In this document: positions 12,115 through 24,805 of the stretch, piece by piece
Numbering within the stretch: the first letter of the stretch is position 1
How the letters are laid out: each line of letters starts with the position of its first letter
Origin: Lichtheimia corymbifera B2541
Taxonomy: Eukaryota > Mucoromycota > Mucoromycetes > Mucorales > Lichtheimiaceae
Assembly: GCA_000697475.1 (NCBI GenBank)
Contig: JNEU01000477.1
Coordinates: 1-43,538, forward strand
Direction: 5' to 3'
Length of the DNA: 43,538 nt
Notes under the pieces: generated by a model
Told to the model about the DNA's origin: nothing
Databases searched by the model: none
The model's input: only the letters and a program-made list of their open reading frames with translations
Program-made: the position numbers and the translations under genes

Positions 12115-12374
12115 CCATCCACAAGTAGCATATAATAAAAAGAGAGAGAATACAAAAAAGTAAATGCGGATCGACTCGGGCCGCCCAACTCAAATGTTGA
12201 ACTATGACGATTTCTGCAGCAACACCACCCAACAACAACGCCGCCCGTTTTCAATCCTGCGTGTTTCATTTCCACTTTTTTTTCTCGCTTTCTTTCTTCT
12301 TCTCTCCTTGTTCCTTTCATCCTCCCACACTCACATCATCATCAGCATCATTTCCTCCTTTTCAAACAACAACC
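12115..12374. promoter_or_regulatory. Compact divergent promoter, SLX1 / HOG1
   Basis: Only 260 nt separate the two ATGs. The half next to HOG1 is a long pyrimidine-rich leader (about 12275-12360). No clear TATA box on either side. Confidence 0.5.
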
Positions 12375-14180
<1,806 letters not shown>

Positions 14181-14451
14181 TGGTTATTATGTTATAGTTT
14201 CATCCCTATTACCTTCATATACATACAGGCATACCTTAGCTTTTGTCCTTTCTCAATGTTGTGTAAAGAATCCAATCAAATATATCCATCCTTACTCATG
14301 CATCGGCGCAGATTGCTCGCTTCCCTCGTAAACTTTTGATATTTCACGTATAACAGGAGTTGGATCAAATAAAGATAACCATCGTAAATCATAAATTCTA
14401 TTCCATGCGTGTTGTGTTTATTACGAAAAGATTTGGTAGTATAATAGCAAT

Positions 14452-16654
14452 CTATCGGCTTTGAACCTAAAAGTAATCATCGTAAGAACGCATTCATTGT
14501 ATGCACGATAGAAAAAAAACGTACCAAGTCATCAATCTTTAAGATCATCTTGACAGTCTCTGCTGCGAGTTCCATAGCGCTGGTGCAAACCAACAATGGC
14601 TGGATGACATTCTCTTCAAGGATATCGGTGATGGTGCCCTTCTTGACATTGATACCAGCAGTCAATTCACCATGTGCGTGCTTGTTTCGAAGCTCAGTGA
14701 CAATAGAAATAGGATTCAAACCAGCGTTCTCAGCCAAGGTTGTAGGGATAACTTCCAAGGACTCGGCGAAAGCCTGGAAACAATATTGCTCCATGCCCTT
14801 GAGCGTCTTTGCATGTTCCATCAATCTCCGTGATACTTCAATTTCTGGTGCACCACCGCCTGCAATCAATGCCCTATTGGGGACACTCAATAACTCGATG
14901 CGACATTCAATGTCTTTTTTTTTGTACTTACTTTTTCTTGACCAAACAACGGACAACACACAAGGCATCGTGAAGTGAGCGATGTGATTCTTCAAGAACG
15001 AGCGAATTGGCACCACGGCACAGCACGGATACGGTCTTGCCAGCATTCTTCATGCCAGTGATCTTTACGATTTTAGATCCAGCAGAGTCGACTTCTTCAA
15101 TCAAGTCAGCATAACCAAGCTTGTCGTCTGTAAATGATTCAACGTCGGCAACAGGTTTGCATCCAAGAGACTAAGCCAGACATGATGAGTTAAAAGCAAT
15201 ATAAAGGGAACAACCAATAAAACACGTACCTTGGCAATAAACTCGATTTCATCACGCTCGATATCCTTTACCACCATGATCTTGAGCTTGGACAAAAAGT
15301 GGAGAGCCAAATCGCTGACAGCATCACGAAGAATCGATTTTTGAATCAACAAGACATTGCAGCCGGACTTTTTGATCTTTTTGCACATGTTGAGAAGGTA
15401 TTGACGTTCCTCTTTGAGAATTCGATCCATTTGACGGTAATCATTGACCACAATTTGGTTATCCATCTAACATGATGATGAAAATGAGTGGGGTGAGTTT
15501 TGTCACTTGCTCTCTCTTTCTCTCTCAAGAACTTACATCAGGCTTGGGAGGAGAAAGTTGGAATTGAATCAAACCAATCTTGGCCTTTTCAACGCGAGTA
15601 GGACCACCAGCACTCTTGACCACATTTTGATTGAGCACCAAACCATCAACAAGTTCAGTATCATCAATGGTGCCTCCGACCTTTTTGACGACACGGATAT
15701 CTTTGACGTTGACGTTATCGACAACAGCAGGATCAATGACACGGGTGACAGCATCCACGGCGATAGGGGCAAGCAAAGAGGAATATTGGGAAACAATCTA
15801 TGCATGAATATACAATCAGTAACGAGATCATGATGCATGATATCACACAGTAGGTTTACCTTGGAATTCAATGAAGTGGATGCAGCTCTTAAAAGAGATT
15901 CACGATCAGTCAAATCAAGAGGAGTAGCCAATTCGGTAAGAAACTCGACGCTCTTTTGTGCAGCACGCTGGAATGACTCGGCGATTGTAGTAGGGTGGAT
16001 ACCTAGAAAAAAAAACCCCATCACTCATTAACACCCAGGCACCCAACCCACATATATCCCCGTACGATTCCCTTTTTACCCTTGTTCAACATCTTTTCGG
16101 CAGCAGAAAGCATCGAGCTACAAAGCACCACGACCGAGGTAGTACCATCACCTGCTTCGACATCTTGAGCTGCAGACAAATCGACAAGCTAGAGAGAGGG
16201 AGTATTAGTCTTATGATCCAATGTGTATCAATAAAAAGAAGATATTGGTTTTACCATCTTTGCGGCAGGGTGAAGAACAGCCATATGCTTCAAGATAGTG
16301 GCACCGTCGTTGGTGATGACTACTTCACCATTGCTGGTTTGAATCTAGGAACGGTTTGACGTGGCATCAGGAGGTGATCTTGGCATTGTCGAGCTGTGTT
16401 GATCGTACCATTTTATCCATACCACGGGGACCGAGCGATGTTCGAATGGCATCACCAACAGCTATAAGAGAGTGTCAAGATCGTGTTGTGTGTGTGTGTG
16501 TGTGTGTGCGACATGGCAAGGAGGCACGTCAAAAAAGTTGACGGTTGTGACATTTACCCTTGGCGGCCAGAATGTTGCTTAGACGCACCTCGGTGGGCTT
16601 TTCCTTGTCTTGGAAGCTTGTCTTTGCAGGAGTGGGTTTGGCAACTTCAGTCAT
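14452..16654 (-). CDS. CCT4: T-complex protein 1 subunit delta (CCT4)
   Basis: Subunit of the cytosolic TRiC/CCT chaperonin, which folds actin, tubulin and other proteins using ATP. Ten exons (16558-16654, 16409-16461, 16255-16344, 16080-16188, 15860-16002, 15537-15797, 15230-15466, 14932-15170, 14525-14873, 14452-14466) give 530 residues. Group II chaperonin signatures: [32 protein letters not shown] and [10 protein letters not shown]. The run [19 protein letters not shown] and [14 protein letters not shown] identifies the delta subunit. The last exon carries only four codons and the stop. Intron 1 contains a TG repeat. Divergent from CCT5 over 675 nt. Confidence 0.97.
16487..16508. repeat. 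TG microsatellite in CCT4 intron 1
   Basis: Perfect TG run within the intron between exons 1 and 2 of CCT4. Confidence 0.8.
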
Positions 16655-17329
16655 TTGGGAAAAAAGAGATGAACGCGATAGAGGTTTGACAAGCTGACAG
16701 CGCTGCTGTCTTTAACTTGTCCACACACACGCCTGAGATAACCTAAAATTCCACGACGACACATCGCAGCAGTCTCATCATTGCAGCATATAGTCAAAGC
16801 GACGTGGCATCGTCGTCCAACAACAACATACTTTCATGAAGGAGGTGTATGTTCCCTGAACATGATGATACTCATTCAACCTGATGTACAACTGCACGAC
16901 GTTTCGTTATAATGCTTGGAGGGAGTCATGTAGTATGTAGTATCCATAGAGATATCATTTGCTGCTTCAAAGTAAAAACACATGGAACCTATCTCTTTTT
17001 CCGGTATAAGGACATATGTTGTTGTACGCACAGGAGTTAATAATCAGCCACTGTCATCCACGTTGCTATCAAACATTGCGTGGTATCCATCGCATTTCCT
17101 CGATCGCTTTTTATTGTATCCTTGGCAACGTCCATCTTTTAACGAGATTACAAGTACGATGATGCATAAGGTGGGGGGTGGGGGAAAGGGATACGTTTGG
17201 TGGATGAAATATTGGCGTACAGAGAGAGTCGGTCTAAAGGTTGAGGTGGGCTCCGCTGTCAAAATATCGGTTGACGCGCACTTTGAGGTTCTCCTTTACA
17301 CCTAACTCTTTTTTCATCCCGCAATCTCG
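16655..17329. promoter_or_regulatory. Shared CCT4/CCT5 divergent promoter region
   Basis: 675 nt between the start codons of two subunits of one complex. Contains a two-unit heat-shock-element-like site, TTCATGAA at 16833-16840, and a second TTC/GAA pair at 16852-16860 with three instead of two bases between units. Heat-shock factor control is known for CCT genes in other fungi; here it is inference. Confidence 0.6.
16832..16841. promoter_or_regulatory. Candidate heat shock element
   Basis: TTTCATGAAG matches the inverted nTTCnnGAAn unit exactly. A third unit at the next 5-base step is missing, so binding strength is uncertain. Confidence 0.4.
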
Positions 17330-19549
17330 ATGGCTGCCCAAGCTCCTCCCAATATTGACCCCAATTCCGCGGTTTATGCCACCGATGAATATGGCAGACC
17401 TTTCATCATTGTCCGTGAAGGTCAGAAAAAGTCGCGTCTTTCCGGCATCGAAGCAATTCGGGTAAGCAGCAAACAAAAAAACAGCGCGTGCATCTACTTG
17501 TCACTACAGGGCCGATCTGGAGTCATCCAAGCCCGATTAAAAGTTTGACTTGGTGCAATCCCGTTGTCACTATAAGAGTTGCTAGATATTGATACAGAGT
17601 TGTTGTATTATAGTCGCATATCCTCGCAGCAAAGACAGTATCCAACATCATCAGAACATCCCTTGGTCCTCGAGGTAGGCGAGAGAGAGGCATGTCATTG
17701 TTAAGCATCAGGATGACTTAGATGGGATCATGTGTAGGATTGGACAAGATTCTTATTTCCCCTGATGGTGATATCACTGTAACCAACGATGGTGCCACTA
17801 TTTTGGATCAAATGCAAGTCGAACATCAAATTGCAAAGCTGTTGGTGCAGTTGTCCAAGAGTCAAGATGACGAAATTGGTGATGGCACTACCGGTGTTGT
17901 TGGTAAGTGTGTGGATCATTGTTATAAGGTATCCCCATTGTTGACTCTCTTTATGTGTGGACGGTAGTATTGGCTGGTGCTTTGTTGGAACAATGTGAAC
18001 AACTTCTTGATCGTGGTATTCACCCCATCCGTATCGCTGACGGTTTCGAACGTGCTTGCAATGTCGCCGTTGAGCATCTCGACAAGATCTCTGATACCAT
18101 CGAATTCAGCAAGGACAACACTGAAAACTTGAAAAAGATTGCCATGACCAGTCTTGGTAGTAAAATGTAAGTGTTTGGCTAGAGAGATATTCGAGGACTT
18201 GTTCTTATATATTCTTGTCTATAGTGTGTCCAAGTGCCATGAACAATTTGCCGATATTGCTGTCGATGCTGTTCTTTCTGTGGCCGATTTGGATCGCAAA
18301 GATGTTGACTTTGAGTTGATCAAGGTGGATGGCAAGATGGGTGGCTCTCTTCAAGACACTACTTTGGTCCATGGTGTTGTAGTTGATAAGGACATGTCAC
18401 ATCCACAAATGCCTCGTGAAGTCCATGATGCCAAGCTCGCTATTCTTACATGTGCATTTGAACCCCCACGGCCCAAGACCAAGCATAAGCTCGATATCAC
18501 TTCGGTCGAGGAGTACAAAAAGCTACAGGAATATGAAAAGAGCAAGTTTGAGGACATGATCAAGAAGGTCAAGGACTCTGGTGCCAATCTTGTCATTTGT
18601 CAGTGGGGTTTCGATGATGAAGCCAACCACTTGTTGTTGCAAAACCAACTTCCTGCCGTCAGATGGGTTGGTGGCCCTGAAATTGAACTTATTGCTATCG
18701 CTACCAATGGTCGCATTGTTCCTCGTTTCGAAGATTTGACCCCTGAAAAGCTTGGTAAGGCCGGTGTCGTCCGTGAACTTGCCTTTGGCACCACCAAGGA
18801 TCGTATGCTCGTCATTGAAGAATGTGCCAACAGCCGTGCAGTCACCGTCTTTGTGCGTGGTGGAAACAAAATGGTAATTGTCAGGCCCAAAAAGTTAGAC
18901 TATGATCCATGCCGCTAACGACATCGGATAGATTATCGATGAAGCAAAACGATCATTGCATGATGCCATTTGTGCTGTTCGCAATTTGGTTCGTGACAAC
19001 CGTGTCGTATATGGTGGTGGTGCTGCCGAAATCAGCTGCTCTTTGGCCGTTGCCAAGGTTGCCGATGAAGTATGTATTTCTCATTTATATATATATATCT
19101 CTCTAGTGATCCCCATGACTGACATGCTTTTTATACATAGATCTCTTCCATCGAACAATACGCTATGCGTGCATTTGCAGATGCTTTGGATGCCACTCCT
19201 CTTGCTCTTGCAGAGAACTCTGGTTTGTCGCCCATTGAAACATTGGCTGAAGTCAAGGCACAACAAGCAACTACCAACAACTCAAGATTGGGTATTGACT
19301 GCCTTCACAAGAGCTCTAATGGTAAGTCAATTTTATCCCGTCCCCACCCACCCTTTTTTCTTCGGCATAGATTGTGTTTAGAAGTTGGAACATGGTGTGT
19401 CTAACAAAAGATTACTTATAGACATGAAGGAGCTACACGTGCACGATCCTCTCATCTCCAAGCGTCAACAATTCCTTTTGGCTACACAATTGGTCAAGAT
19501 GATCCTGAAGATCGATGATGTGATTACGACTGGACCCTCGGAAGAATAA
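17330..19549 (+). CDS. CCT5: T-complex protein 1 subunit epsilon (CCT5)
   Basis: Second TRiC/CCT subunit of the pair. Eight exons: 17330-17461, 17614-17674, 17738-17902, 17968-18166, 18225-18873, 18932-19069, 19141-19321, 19422-19549; 550 residues. Signatures: [32 protein letters not shown] and [29 protein letters not shown] near the N-terminus and [10 protein letters not shown] in the apical domain are typical of the epsilon subunit. The intron 19322-19421 contains a second possible acceptor (TTTAG near 19381), but only the 19421 acceptor keeps the frame into [10 protein letters not shown]. The gap of about 1.9 kb after the stop is gene-poor. Confidence 0.97.
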
Positions 19550-19650
19550 ACTCAGCACCTACAGTTAGCATGTTGCATTTTCATTTTTCTCTCCCAAAAA
19601 AAAAGTGTTGTCTTGTATAGATTGCTCCGTGTGGATGATGGTGGAACAAA

Positions 19651-19680
19651 TGTGTGTGTGTGTGTGTGTGTGCGTGCGTG
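19651..19680. repeat. TG microsatellite downstream of CCT5
   Basis: TG run with a few GC interruptions about 100 nt after the CCT5 stop codon, likely in the 3' UTR. Confidence 0.8.
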
Positions 19681-21318
19681 TGATTTCTTTTATGCAGGGC
19701 CATATGAGGCCATGCATCATCCTCTTACCGACGGGATCTTGACATTGTTGCATAGAGCATACTCTTCTCATCTTCCAACCAGCTACATACTTCCCCTTTC
19801 TTTTTCTTTCTCCTTTTTTATCCAACATCCTATAATCCCTCGTCCACTTGCATATTACGAATCATCTCCTCTATCCAGGGTCCTTTGTCATTATTTAATG
19901 ATGCGTCTATGTGTGTGGGGGACGGACAAACTGGTCAAATGAGCTGAAACGACCAATCAAGCAAGGAGCATTGCTTTTGGTGGTTAAAACTCCCTGTAAC
20001 GAAGGAGAAAAAAGAGTGTGTGAGAGGAAAACATGTACGAATAATATTTATATATCCATTGGCTAAATATGAATGCATTGTGATTAGACCCAGGTCAGAG
20101 TGCATCGGTGTAACCGATGCAGGAAGGATGGATGATTTGACGTGACATTCTTATTGCATATGTATGTTACACACACACACGCACATATCTCAACCGTAAT
20201 ACATTGCAATGCATAAATGTGAGTTTTCTTTGTGAAATCCATCCCCTTCGATCGACAAGGAAAGGAGATTGTCAAGTGAGGAGCTCTCTCTATCTCGGAC
20301 TCGCTGCTATCAAAATAATACTCGTTTGAATGACGAAAGGAGATCATTGCTAATAGAGCATGTCAACAGTAGTAGATGCATAAAGGACCGTGTGTACTCT
20401 GTGTATGTGTGTGTGTGTGATGCTATTCTATTTATGGTTACGAGGGTGGGTTCTCCATACGCATCATGTTTTCTTGAAAAAGTGCGCTAGGGTGAAGTAG
20501 TAGAGCTACTGCTTGAAGAGGAGAGAAAATCCAATATGACGCACGGATTAGAATTTGTTAATGCCATATAGAGGTTTTTATTGGATGGATGTGCGTGTTT
20601 ATCATGGTGTATTATATGATTTAGTGCAGATCTCTGCCTCTTCAAGTACTATAAACGACATCTCTCATATACATACAACACAGCTTTGCTCCCAACAGGG
20701 GTTGCCCTATGTTGCTGATGATCCGTAAAATGCTAAAGTTGAAAGAGAACGTGAGGTGGGTGGATTTGATCATCACACAGGGATGCTCAATCACGGAGAC
20801 AGTGCGAGGAATAAGATTGCGAGGCTTATGGATTTGTGCGCGTTGACTGCATTTATGTGGCAAGAAGCCAAAACAATCACTCTACGAAACAATCACAAGG
20901 TTTTAAAGGAGCAATGGTGGCCCGAATAAGCAAGCGAAGGTGTGCGAGAGGAGGAGATTCCACGTTGGCATATCAGCACATGTAAAGGGAGGTCAGCTGC
21001 CTTTGTTTCGTTGCTGTCGAGAATATCTTTGCCATTTTGTATCATTCCTAATGCTTCGAATATAGTAGCAAACACCATCCATGGATTACATGGCTTGGTA
21101 TTGCGTACGGGATCAGGGTAAAAAGAGGAGAAGATCAAATCGAGAAGCTCAAGCATGGAGAAAAAAGGGTGGTAAGAGCAGGTACGAGCTACTATCTGCG
21201 CCAACCAATGCAAAAGGATACCACTGTCAATGGTGGGTTTGCCACCCCTTCGTCGATTTACCTTTCCGATATTACTGATGATTGAACCAGAGAGCAGAAC
21301 CCTTTTAAAAGCGCATTG

Positions 21319-21325
21319 TATAAAT
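21319..21325 (+). promoter_or_regulatory. TATA-like box of the zinc-finger gene
   Basis: TATAAAT about 165 nt upstream of the ATG at 21487, followed by a pyrimidine-rich leader (21340-21425). Confidence 0.45.
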
Positions 21326-21486
21326 TCGGGTACTCTCTTTACCATTCACTCGCCCTTTCCTTTCCTTCTTTTCTTTTCCCGTTATCCATATTTATTCCAA
21401 TACCCCATCCACTCTTTCAATTTCTATATCAATATACCTAATACAAGCTACACATACTTCATATATCTAGCGATCCAATCGTAATA

Positions 21487-23103
21487 ATGTACAAGACCAT
21501 TTATCGTTTCCGGTACGTTCATTCTACTACCCCACATCTACACGTCTTTTTTCGTTTAACTCTATTTTCCCTTGTTACGTAGTGTGCGAGTGGAAGGAAA
21601 TGCGATCCAATTTCCTTTACATCTTTGTATTTATCAAAACGAGGTGCTCAAGTTTAATGATCTCTTTGACAAGGTGCGCAATGCAGCGTCAAAAGAGGTA
21701 ATACTACTAAAAACAGAGAAAACATATTATGTAAAGGGACGCCTTCCTGATGGATTACATGTTAGGACATTGATATGAGCGATTACTACATCACAACCGA
21801 AAAGAGCAACACGCAGCAAGGTGGCGCCATGCTGCATGACGATCAATCACTGCGTGATGCATTAAATGCGGTGTCCGAGCGACATTATATGGAATTGGTT
21901 TTACGTAACAAGAGAGCAAGAACATTATCCCCACCACTTCCAACATGGCGTCGAGAAAGCATATCTTCTTTTCCAGGCAAGTATTAACAATGAAGTGTGT
22001 GTGTGTGTATCTATCTATAATAACGAGGCAAGATTTTTATAATAGTACACCCGCGACAAACTTCTAATGACGTCCCGGTGATTAAGCCGAATGCTTTCAG
22101 GTGGTCTCCGGTACATAATACGGAAATGCGGCTAGGCCGATATTCTCTAGACGCAACACATGACACCGACGGCACGAATGATGACTCTTTCTCCTTAACA
22201 TCGTCTATTCGTAAAGATTCCGGTATTTCACTTGGAGATAGTTCGGAGATGACCAAGATGGAGATTGACAGTGGTGTTGCCTTCAAAACGCTCAAATTAC
22301 CTAATATCCACCCAACATCCGAAGAACATCAGCATCGATCCTCCTTGTTCGAGTCGCCGCCTATTATACATCCGCTTGACCTCCGCCGTACATCAACGAC
22401 TATGCCTCCTTCACCATCATTGTCATTAGGTGCTCCTATCAAATTACCAGCAATTACATCGTTGACCAAAGCGAGTCAGCAAGATGACCATCATCTACCA
22501 TCATCATCGTCTTCTCAACTAGCACCTATTCACCGCCACTTTTCATACGACGATATTCGTACTCCACCACAGACACCATCCTCCTCCTCCTATAGTGCCA
22601 AATCACCACCTCCACCTCCTCTCTCTCCATGCAACCCTGGCAGTAGTAACAGCAGTAATAGTAGTAGCAGTAGTAGTAGTCATAGCAACCTCATCAGCAC
22701 CAGCAGCAGCTATCATCGCCATCCTGCATTTACTTTTACAGGGACACCCAACTCAGCCATGATCCCTGTTGCTGGTGGTGCTTCCAATATGCGTCGAGTA
22801 TCCAAATGCAAGTCATCTGGTGGTGATGGTTCAACACCGGGTCAATTTCTTTGTGAACACCTTGTGGATCCTGCATCCGGTCGCATTTGTGGTCAAACTT
22901 TCCGTCGCTCTTATGATCTATCAAGGCATCAATCGATCCACATGAAAAATCGTCCCTTTTGTTACTGTTCACAATGCGGAAAGAAATTCACTCGTATGGA
23001 TGCTCTTCGCCGTCATGAGCGTGTACAAGGCCATAATGCCAACAAACGTCATACAACGGGCCAGGATCGTCATCGAGCTCTTCCTCATCAACAAATGGTA
23101 TAG
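21487..23103 (+). CDS. C2H2 zinc-finger protein with N-terminal ubiquitin-like/PB1-like region
   Basis: Probable nuclear regulator, target unknown. Four exons (21487-21512, 21583-21697, 21766-21976, 22046-23103) give 469 residues. The first about 95 residues read like a beta-grasp module: an RVRVEG strand, a charged helix FNDLFDKVRNA, DYYITTE, and a last strand YMELVLRNK; this is only a fold guess. The middle is Ser/Pro-rich with AGT/AGC-coded serine runs. Two zinc fingers close the protein: an atypical C387-x11-C-x12-H-x3-H and a standard C425-x2-C-x12-H-x5-H, with a basic His/Arg-rich tail. The intron 21977-22045 uses a GC donor; intron 21698-21765 was placed because it alone joins both flanking frames. 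Convergent with SmD1. Confidence 0.8.
21977..22045 (+). other. GC-AG intron in the zinc-finger gene
   Basis: 69-nt intron, donor GCAAGT, acceptor AATAG. It is needed to join the frame ending at SSFP to the frame that encodes the zinc fingers. Confidence 0.75.
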
Positions 23104-23207
23104 CATGTATAAGAGTAAACTTAACAGCGACGAGAGCCATCCCCTTTTTTTATTCGTCTTGTTTACTGAGAATCATTTGAAATGTTGTGTATACGATGGG
23201 TGGATTG

Positions 23208-23243
23208 TATATATATATGTGTGTGTGTGTGTGTGAGTGTGTA
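23208..23243. repeat. TA/TG microsatellite between convergent genes
   Basis: TA run passing into a TG run in the 257-nt space between the zinc-finger stop and the SmD1 stop. Confidence 0.75.
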
Positions 23244-23360
23244 AGTGCGTATATGCAACTGGAAAAAAAAAAGGCGAGATTGACTGAGGGTGTCCGTGAA
23301 CGTGTGTTGTGCGTGTATGTGTGTTGATGAATGTGCTTCTCTTTCTCTCTTTGTTGATGT

Positions 23361-23935
23361 TTAGCGTCTTCCTCGTCCTCTTCCTCTTCCTCGTACAGGA
23401 CCACCGCGTCCACGTCCACGACCTGCTGGACCTGTAAATGAAGACCAATATATGAGAATCAATCCGCTATTTAAACATTGAATAGTACCACTTGCCTTCT
23501 TTCTTTTTAGCCTTAGCCTTGGGTGTATCATCAATAAGCAATGTATCAAGCGGTAAGCTGTCAGGCAAGATAACGCATCGAATATTGTTGCCACGGATGC
23601 TGAGAGAGTCAAGGCTGGTGGGATCTCGATTCTTGACGGTCATCTTTACAGTCTTCAAGTGCGTGTTCATGCTCATATCAACACCTAAATATACAGTGAA
23701 TCCTCTTATCTTACAACCTCTCCATGTATACTTACCAGTAATAGTACCGTGAACCACTGTGCCATTCTTAAGCTCCACGCTCACCGTCTCATTGTTCAGC
23801 TTCATCAAAAACCTAGAGATCGATACACCAGGATGAGCATCCAACGCGTGCCTTTTCCAGATCCTTGTCCTGTGAAAGCATCTACTGCCGCTCATTTGAC
23901 ATTGACCCATGGGTACTCTACCTGACTAACTTCAT
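23361..23935 (-). CDS. SMD1: Small nuclear ribonucleoprotein Sm D1
   Basis: Core Sm-ring protein of spliceosomal snRNPs. Four exons (23922-23935, 23736-23812, 23496-23684, 23361-23431) give 116 residues, the normal SmD1 size. Sm1 motif: [17 protein letters not shown] and VHGTITGVD; Sm2 motif: [15 protein letters not shown] Lys-rich stretch and an RG-repeat tail (GRGRGRG), the usual site of symmetric arginine dimethylation, complete it. The first exon is only 14 nt (MKLV plus two bases), and the last intron has a GC donor. Both were required to recover the conserved ends and the frame closes exactly. Confidence 0.95.
23432..23495 (-). other. GC-AG intron in SmD1
   Basis: 64-nt intron on the complement, donor GCAAGT, acceptor TTACAG. 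It joins KKKEG to the RG tail. The alternative GT a few bases further would shift the RG tail out of frame. Confidence 0.85.
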
Positions 23936-24805
23936 TGTTGCGATGCACTTGAATACTTTGTAGAAAGAGAGAAAAAGAGGCGACAAGTGACGAGGTTTAC
24001 CTGTTATCTTTCAAGTCCCGCGACCAGATCTTGTCCTCTTTAATGCATCCTTGCTGATCAGATACCCATAAAGCATAGCTGCCATTTGAATACAATAAAC
24101 TCAATTTTACCTGTTGGAGGTGAAGCATACCTTTATAATGTTGTGAGGCAAAACACTACTTTGGGAACAACCTAATGGATGTAGTGCTTACACAAATATG
24201 GGACATCAAAAGGCGTTTCAAATGGCGGTTGTTTTCTTTTGCAAGTCCTCTGTAGATATCCATGTCATTATACTACTTGGTGCGATTGCTGATTTATGTA
24301 ATTGGATCATCATTACACTAAATCAGTGTATGAGCATAATAAAATGGATCATGGATTACTAGAAGCTACCGGGCTATTGTCATTGTCTGATGATGGATAA
24401 TCGCCACCACCATCATGTTGCATATTGTTCCTATTCATGGTGGTTCATCGTTACCTTGCATTCATTGTCTTGGTCGTCATTGAGATACATAGTCCTTGTT
24501 ATGAGGATTATCTTATTACAGTTGGGGTACGCAGTAAACGCCAATCAACCCCCATAACCATAGACAAGGCCCATCTAATATCATCTTTAAAAGGTGCCCC
24601 ATCACTACCAAAGAAAGATCACTTGAGAAGATGAAAGCTACATAAAGTGCCCTCCAATATGACATCTATGACATCGCCTCTTCAATGAATTGAGCTGCAG
24701 ACATGATGGATCTGTTATCAGAGTAGCGAAGGGAAACAAGCGTTGCAAATTCAAAGACAACTCATTCTCTTTATGGAATCAAGAATCAGCAATATAACAG
24801 CTATC
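23936..24805. other. Intergenic region SmD1 / BIG1
   Basis: About 870 nt containing the SmD1 promoter side and the BIG1 3' flank. No coding or RNA gene signal that I can support. Confidence 0.55.

Larger units (their letters stand above)
19550..21486. other. Gene-poor region between CCT5 and the zinc-finger gene
   Basis: About 1.9 kb with no gene I can support. Holds the CCT5 3' UTR, TG repeats at 19651-19680 and about 20403-20420, and close to its right end the zinc-finger gene's promoter (TATA-like box at 21319). An ATG-initiated frame of 150 codons runs at 20893-21345 on the complement, but it covers that promoter and resembles nothing known. Confidence 0.6.

Noticed and set aside
21698..21778. 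Unspliced read-through ending the zinc-finger protein at 21778
   Set aside because: Would truncate the protein to about 70 residues; a 68-nt intron with GTAATA donor and TTAG acceptor restores the frame through to the fingers.
22736..22972. Frame antisense to the zinc-finger exon
   Set aside because: Shadow of the real coding strand, which carries clear C2H2 motifs.
24425..24634. 69-codon hydrophobic frame between SmD1 and BIG1
   Set aside because: Opens at a non-ATG codon and has no gene-like context.
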